DNA of 64,000 nucleotides from Arcanobacterium wilhelmae. GTDB taxonomy: Bacteria > Actinomycetota > Actinomycetes > Actinomycetales > Actinomycetaceae. Shown here piece after piece: positions 50,891-60,599 of this stretch. The stretch covers positions 868,001 through 932,000 of the forward strand of contig NZ_CP121247.1 in NCBI RefSeq assembly GCF_029632765.1. The letters run 5' to 3'. Each line of letters begins with the position of its first letter. Position 1 is the first letter of the stretch. The notes under the pieces are model-generated. The model was not told the origin of the DNA, did no database searches, and saw only the letters and a program-made list of their open reading frames with translations. Both the position numbers and the translations under genes were made by a program.

Positions 50891-53602
50891 ATGGGCGCTA
50901 CAACTCAGTTTGATCCGTTGTTCACTATCGTCGTTCCGGTCTACAACACGGAGAAGTACGTGGGGGAGACGATTGATAGCATCATTCGTCAGGCTGAATC
51001 GATGTTTGAGCGTACTGAAATTATTCTCATTAACGACGGTTCTACTGATGGTTCGGCAGAGATTGCGCAGTCGTATGTGGATCGGTATCCGGGAAAAATT
51101 CACCTTTTCTCCAAACCGAATAGTGGTACGAGTGATTCTAAGAATTTAGGAATTGAACATGCGCGTGGCCAGTACGTCGGTTTTCTGGACTCTGACGACT
51201 TGTACGGTCCTAACGTTCTAGGGGAAGTTGCGCAATTCTTTGCCGTACACTCCGATGTCGACGTCGTTTCGATTCCGATGCAATTTTTCGACGGGCGGAC
51301 CGGTGAGCATCGACTGAACAACAAATTCGGTCCTGGTACACGTGTCATCGACGTACTCGACGATTGGAAAGACGTCCAGCTTTCAGCAGCATCGTGTTTT
51401 GTCCGCCGGGCGTTACTTCAACAGCACAACATCCGTTTTGACGCGCGAATCCATCTGGCAGAAGATGCAAAATTCATTACTCAAGCGATTATGGTAGCTA
51501 CGAAACTTGGTTTGGTGTCTTCGGTCGCGTATCTCTATCGCAAGCGCGCTGAAGGATCGTCAGCGATTGATACTTTCAAAGCCGACCCTGCGTCGTACAC
51601 GCCAGTGCTGAGGTATGCCTGGGAAGAACTTTTCGAACAGTACTCGAACTCACTGGGGATTATTCCCAAGTATGTACAAAATGTTGCTATGCATGACATG
51701 GAATGGCGTCTGTCGGATAAGCAACAATTTGTTCTCGATCGGGAGGAACTTGACGAGTACGAAAGTGTAATGAGGGCTTTGCTTGAACGCATCGATGTCG
51801 ATGTCATTATGGCTCAGCCTTTCCTTCGCGACATTTTCAAAATTTATGCCCTCTCGATCAAATTCGGCGAGGATGTCGTTCAACACTCCGAGCGTGACGG
51901 CGCCGCATTTTACTATCGTGGTCGCGAAATCTGGCGTTTTCGAATTGAAAGCGTCTTGATGCACGTCGATTACCTTGATGCTTCTGATCGAACTATTACT
52001 CTGCATGGCGCCTACTTTGGTATTCAATTCCCAGATATCGAATTTGGGATTCTACGAAACGGGAGTTTCATCCGGTTCGAACGGGCGTCCATACCGAAGT
52101 GGCGCCAGGTATCAAATAACGGGCGCCTAGTGTATGAGCCTTGGGTCTTTAACCAGAAGTTCTCAGCGGTTGTTGGTGACGTCTATCATCCGGCTGTCAG
52201 GTTGGGGGATAAGATATTTCGTGTTCGATTTGTCTTTGAGCAAATGGCGAAAATGCCTCGATTTGGTGGTGCTCACCGAGTGTACGGCGATATCATGCTT
52301 ACGAATTTCACCAACCGTGGGCTTGCCGTGGAAGCAGTCACCCCGGCCAGAATTCTCAAGCGTGAATTAGGGTTTTCCCGGCGCATCGCTCGGCCTTTGC
52401 TTCGGCGTGGAAAGCGTGCGCTCGCACTGCTCGGCTATCGTTGGATATGTCAACTAGTGAGGCCACGCCTCTCCAAGGAAATTTGGCTAGTGTCCGATCG
52501 TCCTTATGCGGCAGGCGATAACGGCGAAGCGTTCTTCCGTTACTTGGCAACTCACACTCCGGATAATGTTCTGCCGATCTTCGTGATACGAAAGGATTCA
52601 CCGGACTATCCGCGAATGAAGCAGATTGGCCGAGTCATCGACCCACAGTCACCGCTGTTCCCCCTCGTCCACCTGATGTCTGCACAGGTGATTTCATCAC
52701 AGGCTGACGATGTCGTTGTGAATGCGTTCCGTGGCATGAAGCAATACATGTCGGATCTGTACAATTTTGACTTTGTTTTCCTGCAACATGGCATTACAAA
52801 GGACGATCTGTCTGGTTGGCTCAACAAGAGTTATAAAGATATCCGAGTTTTCGTTACTTCCAGTCCTGCCGAGCAGGCGTCTATTGCTAACGAGGAGTAT
52901 GGCTATACCAATGGGGAAGTAGTTCTCACAGGAATGCCGAGATTTGACCGACTGGAGAACCGGCCAACCAAGAAAATTGTGTTCGCGCCAACCTGGCGTC
53001 AGAAAATCGCAAGTGCTGTTGATCCAGCAACAGGACAACGCCCGTATGCTCCAGGGTTTAAAAACACTCGATATTATCAATTCATTCAGGAACTGATTTC
53101 GGATCAGCGCCTTAATGACGCTCTATTGCGGTACGGATATGAGGCTGAACTTTTCTTGCATCCGAATCACGTAATGAATTCAGGCGATTTTAAAGGTGGG
53201 AAAGCTTTTGTGATTCAGGCTGGCCCGCACGATTATTCGCAGATGTTCGCACAGGCATCTTTGCTCATTACGGATTATTCTTCGGTTGCTTTCGACTTTG
53301 CGTATCTACGCAAACCGGTCATCTACACGCAGTTTGATCATGATGAGTTTTTCTCAAGCCATTCATATGATGAGGGATATTTCTCCTATGAGAATGATGG
53401 GTTTGGTCCGGTTGTGTATGATGTCGAGAGTACGGTGGACGCAATTCTTGATTCCTTAGATCGTGGTACCCAGCTCAGTGATTTCTATCGAGCCCGAATC
53501 TCGAAGTTTTTCGCTTTCGATGATCGTTCCAACAGCGAGCGAACACTCCAAGCGATTCTTCAACAAGCGCGTCGCCGAAATAAGCAGACAGGAAATAACT
53601 AA
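50891..53602 (+). CDS. GT2-TagF fusion: glycosyltransferase plus glycerophosphotransferase
   Basis: 903-residue bifunctional enzyme. Residues 1-330 are a GT2 GT-A domain: FTIVVPVYNTEKYVGETIDS, ILINDGSTDGSAEI, and the DxD site VGFLDSDDLYG. A beta-rich middle domain follows (about 370-500). The rest is a CDP-glycerol glycerophosphotransferase: EIWLVSDRPYAAGDNGEAFF, VFLQHGITKDDLS (catalytic His), KIVFAPTWRQK and LLITDYSSVAFDFAYLRKPVIYTQFD. ATG 50891 has GGAG 8 nt upstream. Such chains in other wall-polymer loci build repeat units with sugar and glycerol phosphate. The region looks richer in A+T than its surroundings. Confidence 0.87.
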   Translation: MGATTQFDPLFTIVVPVYNTEKYVGETIDSIIRQAESMFERTEIILINDGSTDGSAEIAQSYVDRYPGKIHLFSKPNSGTSDSKNLGIEHARGQYVGFLDSDDLYGPNVLGEVAQFFAVHSDVDVVSIPMQFFDGRTGEHRLNNKFGPGTRVIDVLDDWKDVQLSAASCFVRRALLQQHNIRFDARIHLAEDAKFITQAIMVATKLGLVSSVAYLYRKRAEGSSAIDTFKADPASYTPVLRYAWEELFEQYSNSLGIIPKYVQNVAMHDMEWRLSDKQQFVLDREELDEYESVMRALLERIDVDVIMAQPFLRDIFKIYALSIKFGEDVVQHSERDGAAFYYRGREIWRFRIESVLMHVDYLDASDRTITLHGAYFGIQFPDIEFGILRNGSFIRFERASIPKWRQVSNNGRLVYEPWVFNQKFSAVVGDVYHPAVRLGDKIFRVRFVFEQMAKMPRFGGAHRVYGDIMLTNFTNRGLAVEAVTPARILKRELGFSRRIARPLLRRGKRALALLGYRWICQLVRPRLSKEIWLVSDRPYAAGDNGEAFFRYLATHTPDNVLPIFVIRKDSPDYPRMKQIGRVIDPQSPLFPLVHLMSAQVISSQADDVVVNAFRGMKQYMSDLYNFDFVFLQHGITKDDLSGWLNKSYKDIRVFVTSSPAEQASIANEEYGYTNGEVVLTGMPRFDRLENRPTKKIVFAPTWRQKIASAVDPATGQRPYAPGFKNTRYYQFIQELISDQRLNDALLRYGYEAELFLHPNHVMNSGDFKGGKAFVIQAGPHDYSQMFAQASLLITDYSSVAFDFAYLRKPVIYTQFDHDEFFSSHSYDEGYFSYENDGFGPVVYDVESTVDAILDSLDRGTQLSDFYRARISKFFAFDDRSNSERTLQAILQQARRRNKQTGNN

Positions 53603-55476
53603 TGCGTCACCCACTTCGTAAACTGCGGGCATTTTCAAAAACACAGCTTGACAAATTGCTTATAGGGGCAGGGCGAACGGGCGCTCCGCAGGCTGTCCTT
53701 GATTCTCTTCGTGGCAATCGGTTGACGAAGAAAGTTGCGTCACGTTTCGAAGGTACGGACATCGCCTTGACGATGCGGCAAGCAGAAAGTATGCCGTTAG
53801 GACCTGGAAAGTTCTACGTGCGCCTTTGTTACAAGAGCTGGTCTTCACATGTTGGCGAGTACATCAAGCTGTATTGTCGTGGTGAACAGATATATGGAAA
53901 CGTGATCGAACCGCCGGAAGCAGGGAAACCCGTAGAGTATCGCAATATGGTTGGGACGAGCGCGAACCCAGAAGATTATGCGATCAACTTGCGCGGGAAG
54001 TTCAGTGTGTCTGTCTCTCCGTATCCGTTTGTGACACGCGAGCAGGCGCGATTTGATGCACGCTTTGACGTCCGTCAACACGGAAAGGTTTTCTATTCAA
54101 TTCGAGGGAACACCGTTGCTCCGGAGCGGGTTGTGTTTACCTTCCCTGGATTTACGCTTTCCACGTCGTCAATTTCTTATACTGTGTCGTATTTGAAAGG
54201 ATTGTCTCCCACGGAGCTGCTCCGTACAGCTGTGGTTGTTTTCCAAGATCGATATTATGTTCCTGGCTCTTACATGCTTGTAGATTCGCAAGGCCGATCA
54301 GTAGTTGAGGATGTTCGTGGTGCGATGACGGATATTCTTGATAATTTCGGTCTTGATTCAAGTCAAGCTTTGCTCTTTGGTGCCTCAAAGGGTGCAAGCA
54401 TTGCATTATTTTACGGACAGTTTTTCCCAAAGTCGCATCTGGTGGTATCCACCCCGCAACTCAATCTTCCGTATTATTTCACGAAACCAGCATTTCGAGA
54501 GAATCTCTTCATGTTCGAAGCAATGCGGGGCGTCGTTGCGCCTGGCGACCTGCTGCAGGAATACTGCAATGAAGGACGAAGAATTGACTTCTTCTATACC
54601 TTAAAGGACGAGCTGTCGAATCAGTCTCTCGTCGAGTTTCCGCAGGATGCGGCCAATTTCGTTTCCCATCGAATCAGTGGAGTACATACTGATGTTGCAA
54701 AGCGCGGATTGCCATCGATGATGGGAGTTATTCGCCAGTTTATTCACGGGCAGCCTCTCGAGCCACGCAGCAAGATTGAAGTTGGCTCGGTGCGGCTGTT
54801 CGAGCAAGGTGAGCATTTGGTTGGTGTGGACGTTCAGTTGGGCCGAAAGTTGGTCATTGACTCCGAGCATAATTGGTATCTTGAGAGGAGATTTGGGCAA
54901 TCGGTGCTTCGCTACGAAATGGATGAGGTGAGTCTGGGGGCGGCACTGAAGACCAGCTCTACCCAGTTGCTGGACACGCGAATTGATTCGCTTGATGGCG
55001 AATGGGCGCTGAGGTATGTGACGGAAAACGGTACGACTGATGCCGTAATTCTTTCTCACTGGTCGGATGCCGTGAGGAAAGCGCGCATTTCGGCAGGTGT
55101 GGATCTAGGCTTGCCGGGTGACTTCCACGTCGACGTCAGGTCTCAAGGCTCATACACGGTTATCGACGGATATGACGTATCAGTTTTCAACTACTGCTTT
55201 GTGCCTGGCGCTGGTAGTGACAATTGTGAACTGGTTGTGGTGCTCGGAGAGGCACCTTGTGATCTTGTTGAAGCTGTGAGTACTGACCAGCCAACCTTGG
55301 CAATTGATTCGAGTACTTTTTCGCCATCACTTTCTCAGTTCATCATGAGGGTAGGGGCTCGGGTGTATGCGTCGCGGCTGCGAATTTTTGTCACGAAGGG
55401 CTACGATTCTCAGAGCTTCGTTGATGCGTTGTCGACAATTGATTGGAAGACCGTTTTGATCGATCGTCTGGGGTGA
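53602..55476 (+). CDS. Alpha/beta-hydrolase-fold protein, XcbB/CpsF or Asp2-like
   Basis: 624-residue cytoplasmic protein with no signal peptide. The central region (about 170-390) resembles capsule proteins of the XcbB/CpsF family and the Asp2 acetyltransferase of accessory Sec systems, with an alpha/beta-hydrolase fold: ERVVFTFPGFT, TAVVVFQDRYYVPGSYML, the nucleophile elbow LLFGASKGASIALFYG and a downstream HRISGVHTDVAKRGLP that could hold the His. A beta-rich C-terminal part (about 400-600) is unassigned. The ATG shares its A with the TAA of the fusion gene (TAATG), so both are coupled. Likely role: acyl transfer or trimming on the polymer; this is inference. Confidence 0.6.
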   Translation: MRHPLRKLRAFSKTQLDKLLIGAGRTGAPQAVLDSLRGNRLTKKVASRFEGTDIALTMRQAESMPLGPGKFYVRLCYKSWSSHVGEYIKLYCRGEQIYGNVIEPPEAGKPVEYRNMVGTSANPEDYAINLRGKFSVSVSPYPFVTREQARFDARFDVRQHGKVFYSIRGNTVAPERVVFTFPGFTLSTSSISYTVSYLKGLSPTELLRTAVVVFQDRYYVPGSYMLVDSQGRSVVEDVRGAMTDILDNFGLDSSQALLFGASKGASIALFYGQFFPKSHLVVSTPQLNLPYYFTKPAFRENLFMFEAMRGVVAPGDLLQEYCNEGRRIDFFYTLKDELSNQSLVEFPQDAANFVSHRISGVHTDVAKRGLPSMMGVIRQFIHGQPLEPRSKIEVGSVRLFEQGEHLVGVDVQLGRKLVIDSEHNWYLERRFGQSVLRYEMDEVSLGAALKTSSTQLLDTRIDSLDGEWALRYVTENGTTDAVILSHWSDAVRKARISAGVDLGLPGDFHVDVRSQGSYTVIDGYDVSVFNYCFVPGAGSDNCELVVVLGEAPCDLVEAVSTDQPTLAIDSSTFSPSLSQFIMRVGARVYASRLRIFVTKGYDSQSFVDALSTIDWKTVLIDRLG

Positions 55477-55525
55477 GAAGATACTCCGATTTTATCGCCG
55501 AACGATATCTGCGACTGTCTCGGAC

Positions 55526-55576
55526 AATTGTGGTGGGTTTCTACGAAATCGCTTCGTAGAAACCCACCACAATTTT
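55526..55576. terminator. Strong bidirectional terminator
   Basis: AATTGTGGTGGGTTTCTACG pairs with its complement over 22 bp around a 5-nt loop (ATCGC), then TTTTGG. It lies between the convergent hydrolase-like and amidase genes. Confidence 0.9.
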
Positions 55577-55610
55577 GGTATAGCCCCGCATCCTCGTGGG
55601 AGCGATGAGC

Positions 55611-57725
55611 CTATTTCATCCGGAGTGACCTTAGCGTGTACTTACGCAAGATTCCGTCAGGGAAAATAGCGCGAACTTCGCGTGGATCGCCAGACTGTGT
55701 GAGGAAATAACGAATGCCTTTCCACCCATACCCAATCTTTGAGTAATTGAAGGTTTGTGCGCGTCCATCCTTCGGGGCGTAAAGGTAAAGATCTCCGTTA
55801 TTGCGAACCGCCCACATATCGGGAATGCCGTCTCCTGTGATATCGCCTGTAATGGCGGTAAGAACGGTGGTATTCCAGCCCGGGCCAAAGGTCGTGCGAG
55901 TTGTGAGGTTTCCGCGGCCGTCAGTCCGCCAAGCACGAAGGTAACCAGCTGATGTCCCCATGATCATCGGTTTGCCGTCGAATCCGTTCCCGGTCACAGA
56001 GATGTTTGAGACATCGCCCCAGCCAACACCGATTGTCTTTTTTGCGAGGAAGTGACCGTCGCCGCGCCCGGGGTACAAAATAAGATTTCCAGTAACCTTT
56101 TCGATGCCGAGGATGTCGACATTTCCGTCACCATCAAAATCCGATCCTCCGAACACTGTGCTCATGTTGCGCCACCCCCATCCAACCTGCAGTCTCTGCA
56201 TGAAGCGTGTGCGTGAATTCATGGGGTAGAACCACAGGAAGCCGTTGCGGTCGGTGAGCATCATATCGTTGTAGCCATTGCCATCGAGGTCGCCCGCTGC
56301 GAAGACTGCAGTGTACTGGGTCGATGCCCAGCCCCATCCGATATCGGTTCGATTCCACGAGTAATTTGCAGTCTTTTGCTCGGAGTAATCTTGGTTTTGC
56401 GAAATGGGAGTCGGACTGGTGGTCTGATCTGCAGACGCATCGGCGATTGCCTTCGCAACGTTGGCACGAATCGTCGGCAGATAGTTTTCGATCAGTGCCG
56501 GGCAGTCGGTGTAGGACACGTCCTTATGGCCGAGAATTACAGGCTTGGTGAGCGGAGTCTTGGCGAACTTCGTCATGGTGGACCACGTACCATTCGGGTC
56601 GATCCCGGCGCGGCCAAACTGCCATGCGATCATATTCACGATCTGGTCGATGGCGGCCTGGGGCGGCTGGATCTGCGAGTAGTTCCCCATCACTGAAATG
56701 CCGACGGACCCGCTGTTGGCCGGTGCAGCATGCGCGCCGATACTCATTTTCCCTGCAGGTGAGTTGAGTGAGCCTTCACGGCCCTCAAAGACGGTCCCGT
56801 ACTTGTCGATGAGGAAGTTGTATCCGATGTCGCCCCACTGCCGCATGTTGGCATGATAGTTCCAGATTGCTTTCACGATCGACGGCGACTGTGCACTCGT
56901 GTACGTATTGTTTCCTGCTGTGTGATGAATGACTGCAGCCTTCAGAGTTGCGCTTTCGGGCCGCCACTCGGCCTTCGCGGGGGCGCCCCACTGGGCGCGG
57001 CTGACAACGGTCGGCGCGGGAATGTTCGTAACGGGAGCGGGTGCCATCGCAAAGTCGCGGGAGAAAGCCGCGTTTGTTATCGACGTCGGTGCCTCGCGGA
57101 AGAGAGCGTTCTCGAACGTTGTCGTCTCGCCGATAGCCGCCTGTTTATCCGTACCTGCCGGCGGGAGTTGCTCGGCGACGTCGGTGCGCGCCTCGCGTTC
57201 AGTTCCGTGAGTTCCAGCGCCAGTGAGGAGCGCCACCTGGAAGTCCTTCGGGGTCTGAATGAACTTTGCTCGAACCTGAACCCCGTCGGCTCCGGCAGCC
57301 ATCATCGGTTCGGTGCCGGGTGCCTCGCCTTGGCGGCCTTCGTCCCTCTCGATGTCGAGTGAATACCACGGCGACCAGGTGCCGTTGGTGCGTGTGCGCA
57401 TCTCAACTAGCTGTGGATCCGCCCCGGTCCAGGTCGCGGCCGCAACATTGAAGTGTTGGGTGTCCAGAGGCTGAGTGATCACGGTGTAGTCGTTCGTGCC
57501 GCCGAGTGCCACCGGTGCGACTCGAGACGAAGCTGCATCAACGACAACGTCGTAGCCGGCAGGTGCCGTCGTCGGGGCGGCCGATTCCGGAGCTTCGAGT
57601 GCTGGAACATCGAGCAGGTCGAAGACGTACGCGTCGGGTTGTGGGATGGCCAGCGGCGACACAGGAATAGCGAGGGGAGCAAGCCCCAGCGACAAGACGG
57701 GAATCAAGGTGTGCGCTTTTATCAC
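55611..57725 (-). CDS. Secreted N-acetylmuramoyl-L-alanine amidase with FG-GAP repeats
   Basis: 704-residue exported protein. A signal peptide (about 1-30, LIPVLSLGLAPLAIPVSPLA) is followed by a beta-rich region (about 60-200), then a PGRP/Amidase_2 domain (about 235-420): VVSRAQWGAP, the Zn ligand His in AAVIHHTAGN, and GHKDVSYTDCPAL with the second His and Cys. The C-terminal third has FG-GAP/VCBS-type repeats with Ca-binding loops: GDLDGNGYNDMML, DFDGDGNVDIL, GDITGDGIPDMW, each with a GWGW-like strand. The start is GTG 57725 behind TTGGAG. It would cleave the peptide from peptidoglycan; the repeats may bind wall polymers. Related actinobacterial amidases often lie beside surface loci. Confidence 0.87.
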   Translation of the reverse strand: MIKAHTLIPVLSLGLAPLAIPVSPLAIPQPDAYVFDLLDVPALEAPESAAPTTAPAGYDVVVDAASSRVAPVALGGTNDYTVITQPLDTQHFNVAAATWTGADPQLVEMRTRTNGTWSPWYSLDIERDEGRQGEAPGTEPMMAAGADGVQVRAKFIQTPKDFQVALLTGAGTHGTEREARTDVAEQLPPAGTDKQAAIGETTTFENALFREAPTSITNAAFSRDFAMAPAPVTNIPAPTVVSRAQWGAPAKAEWRPESATLKAAVIHHTAGNNTYTSAQSPSIVKAIWNYHANMRQWGDIGYNFLIDKYGTVFEGREGSLNSPAGKMSIGAHAAPANSGSVGISVMGNYSQIQPPQAAIDQIVNMIAWQFGRAGIDPNGTWSTMTKFAKTPLTKPVILGHKDVSYTDCPALIENYLPTIRANVAKAIADASADQTTSPTPISQNQDYSEQKTANYSWNRTDIGWGWASTQYTAVFAAGDLDGNGYNDMMLTDRNGFLWFYPMNSRTRFMQRLQVGWGWRNMSTVFGGSDFDGDGNVDILGIEKVTGNLILYPGRGDGHFLAKKTIGVGWGDVSNISVTGNGFDGKPMIMGTSAGYLRAWRTDGRGNLTTRTTFGPGWNTTVLTAITGDITGDGIPDMWAVRNNGDLYLYAPKDGRAQTFNYSKIGYGWKGIRYFLTQSGDPREVRAIFPDGILRKYTLRSLRMK

Positions 57726-57903
57726 GAATTCTCCAATTGCTCGGACACCTGCGCGGTGTGAAATATGTGCCTCTTGAGTATATTTTCAATGAAGCGATAA
57801 TAAAAGTGATGAATTGCGTAACTTCCCCTGAAGCTCACACGCTACCCTCGCCGCCGCGTGCCTGCGCTTGGTAAAGTTTGTATGTTCATACAGGAGGATT
57901 ACT

Positions 57904-59760
57904 TTGCCTATTTCGACCGACCGCGAAAAAGCGGCCATCGTCCCAGCGGCCACCGATCCCGCGCTGATTCGCAATTTTTGTATCATCGCCCACATCGACC
58001 ACGGGAAGTCCACCCTCGCCGATCGTATGCTTCAGCTCACCGGCGTCGTGGATGAGCGCGCTATGCGCGCGCAGTATTTGGATCGCATGGATATTGAGCG
58101 CGAGCGCGGTATCACGATCAAATCGCAGGCCGTGCGCATGCCGTGGAGCGTTGGCGGCCAGGCGTACGCGCTGAACATGATCGATACCCCCGGCCACGTG
58201 GACTTCGCTTACGAGGTCTCACGTTCCCTTGCTGCCTGTGAGGGGGCGATCCTCTTGGTTGATTCAGCGCAGGGTATCGAAGCGCAAACCCTCGCAAACC
58301 TCTACATGGCGCTCGAAAACGATCTGGCGATCATCCCGGTTTTGAACAAGATTGATCTTCCGGCGGCAGATCCCGATCGTTACGCCGAAGAGCTCGGTAA
58401 CCTCATTGGCGTGGATCCGAGCGAGTGTATCCGGGTCTCAGGAAAGACGGGCGAGGGAGTGGATCAGCTCCTGGACCGCATCGTTTCCGAGGTTCCGGCG
58501 CCAGTTGGCACCCCCGGCGTCGCGCCACGCGCGATGATCTTCGATTCGGTTTACGATTCTTATCGCGGCGTGGTCACTTACGTGCGAGTGGTCGATGGTG
58601 AGCTTTCTCCGCGCCAGAAAGTTCAGATGATGTCCACGAAGTCCACGCACGAGCTGCTGGAAATCGGCGTCATTTCGCCCGAACCAGCTCCAACCAAGGG
58701 GCTGGGAGTTGGTGAGGTCGGTTACCTCATTACAGGTGTGAAGGATGTGCGCCAGTCGCGTGTGGGCGATACCCTCACCGACGCCGGCAAGCCTGCCACT
58801 GAGCCGCTTGCCGGCTACCGCGACCCCAAGCCCATGGTCTTCTCCGGCCTCTACCCGATCGACGGTTCCGATTACCCAGCCTTGCGCGACGCCTTGGATA
58901 AGCTCAAGCTTAACGACGCCGCCCTCACTTACGAGCCCGAAAACTCGGTTGCGCTCGGCTTTGGTTTCCGTTGTGGCTTCCTTGGTTTGCTTCACTTGGA
59001 GATTATTCGTGAGCGCCTCGAGCGCGAGTTCAATCTCGATCTCATTGCTACCGCCCCGTCGGTGATTTACCGTGTGATTACGGAAGGTGGCGAAGAGGTG
59101 ATCGTTCAGAATCCATCGGAGTTTCCAGCCGGTAAAGTACGAGAAATCTTCGAGCCGTTGGTTTCGGCAACGATCCTGACGCCGAAGGATTTCGTGGGAA
59201 CGTCGATGGAGCTGTGCCAGGAGCGTCGCGGCAATCTGCTAGGCATGGATTATCTTTCGGAGGATCGCGTGGAGCTACGCTACACGTTGCCGCTCGCGGA
59301 GATCGTCACAGACTTCTTTGATCAGCTCAAGTCCCGTACCAAGGGCTACGCCTCGCTCGATTACAAGCGCGAGGGCGAACAGTCCGCAGATCTGGTCAAG
59401 GTTGATATCCTCCTCAACCACGAACAGGTGGATGCGTTCTCCGCGATCGTGCACCGCGATCGCGCGTTCGGATATGGCTCAGAAATGACGAAAAAGCTCA
59501 AAACGCTCATTCCACGCCAGCAGTTCGAAATTCCGGTTCAGGCAGCCGTCGGCACTCGCGTGATCGCGCGTGAAACGATCAAGGCTGTCCGTAAGGACGT
59601 GCTGGCCAAGTGCTATGGCGGCGATATTTCGCGTAAGCGCAAACTCCTCGAGAAGCAGAAGGAAGGCAAGAAGCGCATGAAGTCGATCGGCCGTGTTGAC
59701 GTGCCGCAAGAGGCCTTCGTTGCCGCCCTGTCTTCCGAGATGCCCGAACAGAAGAAGTAA
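57904..59760 (+). CDS. lepA: Elongation factor 4
   Basis: Translational GTPase of 618 residues that back-translocates stalled ribosomes. G1 is AHIDHGKST, the switch region is [16 protein letters not shown]3 is DTPGH, G4 is NKID, and the LepA-specific C-terminal domain ends [38 protein letters not shown]. The start is TTG 57904, with AGGAGG 6 nt upstream; the longer open frame would run back through the Shine-Dalgarno. A TTG start is unusual in this window. trmB follows 2 nt after the stop, so lepA, trmB and hemW probably form an operon. Confidence 0.96.
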   Translation: MPISTDREKAAIVPAATDPALIRNFCIIAHIDHGKSTLADRMLQLTGVVDERAMRAQYLDRMDIERERGITIKSQAVRMPWSVGGQAYALNMIDTPGHVDFAYEVSRSLAACEGAILLVDSAQGIEAQTLANLYMALENDLAIIPVLNKIDLPAADPDRYAEELGNLIGVDPSECIRVSGKTGEGVDQLLDRIVSEVPAPVGTPGVAPRAMIFDSVYDSYRGVVTYVRVVDGELSPRQKVQMMSTKSTHELLEIGVISPEPAPTKGLGVGEVGYLITGVKDVRQSRVGDTLTDAGKPATEPLAGYRDPKPMVFSGLYPIDGSDYPALRDALDKLKLNDAALTYEPENSVALGFGFRCGFLGLLHLEIIRERLEREFNLDLIATAPSVIYRVITEGGEEVIVQNPSEFPAGKVREIFEPLVSATILTPKDFVGTSMELCQERRGNLLGMDYLSEDRVELRYTLPLAEIVTDFFDQLKSRTKGYASLDYKREGEQSADLVKVDILLNHEQVDAFSAIVHRDRAFGYGSEMTKKLKTLIPRQQFEIPVQAAVGTRVIARETIKAVRKDVLAKCYGGDISRKRKLLEKQKEGKKRMKSIGRVDVPQEAFVAALSSEMPEQKK

Positions 59761-59762
59761 CA

Positions 59763-60599
59763 ATGAGTGAACAGAACCCAAACTTTGGCCGAATCATGTC
59801 TTTTTCCCGCCGTGGTTCACGGCTGGGAGATAAGTTTGAAAAGGTGATGGAGGAGCACGCAGCACGGTTCGTGATTCCCATTCCTGCCGGTGAGGCGCTC
59901 ACCACGATTGCAGACGATGCGTTTATGGATCTCGCGGAGGCGTTCGGCCGCGATGCGCCGCTCACGGTGGAGATCGGCCCGGGTTCTGGTGAACAGACGA
60001 TTGCGAACGCCCTCGCCAACCCGGATCGCAACTATCTCGCCGTCGAAGCCTGGGCTCCCGGCGTCGCGCGGTGCGTGAACGCGGCACAGCGGGAAGGCGC
60101 CCACAACGTGCGCATCATTGAGGTGGACGCCGCACAAGCCCTCCCGATCATCTTCCGCACCGACGTCGAGAATCCGAACCGGCGCGCAGACGAAGTCTGG
60201 ACATTCTTCCCAGACCCGTGGCGCAAGAAGAAGCACTTCAAGCGCCGCATCGTCAAGGCATCGTTCGCGCGCACAATCGCGGGTGTGCTGAAAGAAGGCG
60301 GAATCTGGCGGCTGGCAACCGATTGGGATTCGTACGCGTGGCAGATGCGCGACGTCGTCACGGACGCCCCCGAGTTTACGAACCCGCACGAGGGCCAGCG
60401 GGTGGACCCGGCAGATGACGGCGCCTACGAGGGCGGCTTCGCCCCGCGCTTCGAGCACCGCGTCATGACGCGCTTCGAACAGCGCGGTATCGACGCCGGC
60501 CGGACAATCCACGATCTCAAAGTTGTGCGCGTACCGGGCGAGTTCCCGCTCCCGGTTCCCGCGAACGAAACAGGCGCACCGGCGTCGGAGGCGCTCTAG
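59763..60599 (+). CDS. trmB: tRNA (guanine-N7-)-methyltransferase
   Basis: 278-residue SAM-dependent enzyme that methylates G46 of tRNA. The SAM site is LTVEIGPGSGEQTIANALA, the family signature WTFFPDPWRKKKHFKRRIVKASFA contains the catalytic Asp, and LATDWDSYAWQM follows. A basic N-terminal segment (GRIMSFSRRGSRLGDKFE) is present, as is usual. It starts 2 nt after lepA and its stop shares a base with the hemW start (TAGTG). The Pro/Ala-rich end contains a copy of the iterated motif CCGGCGTCGG. Confidence 0.93.
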   Translation: MSEQNPNFGRIMSFSRRGSRLGDKFEKVMEEHAARFVIPIPAGEALTTIADDAFMDLAEAFGRDAPLTVEIGPGSGEQTIANALANPDRNYLAVEAWAPGVARCVNAAQREGAHNVRIIEVDAAQALPIIFRTDVENPNRRADEVWTFFPDPWRKKKHFKRRIVKASFARTIAGVLKEGGIWRLATDWDSYAWQMRDVVTDAPEFTNPHEGQRVDPADDGAYEGGFAPRFEHRVMTRFEQRGIDAGRTIHDLKVVRVPGEFPLPVPANETGAPASEAL

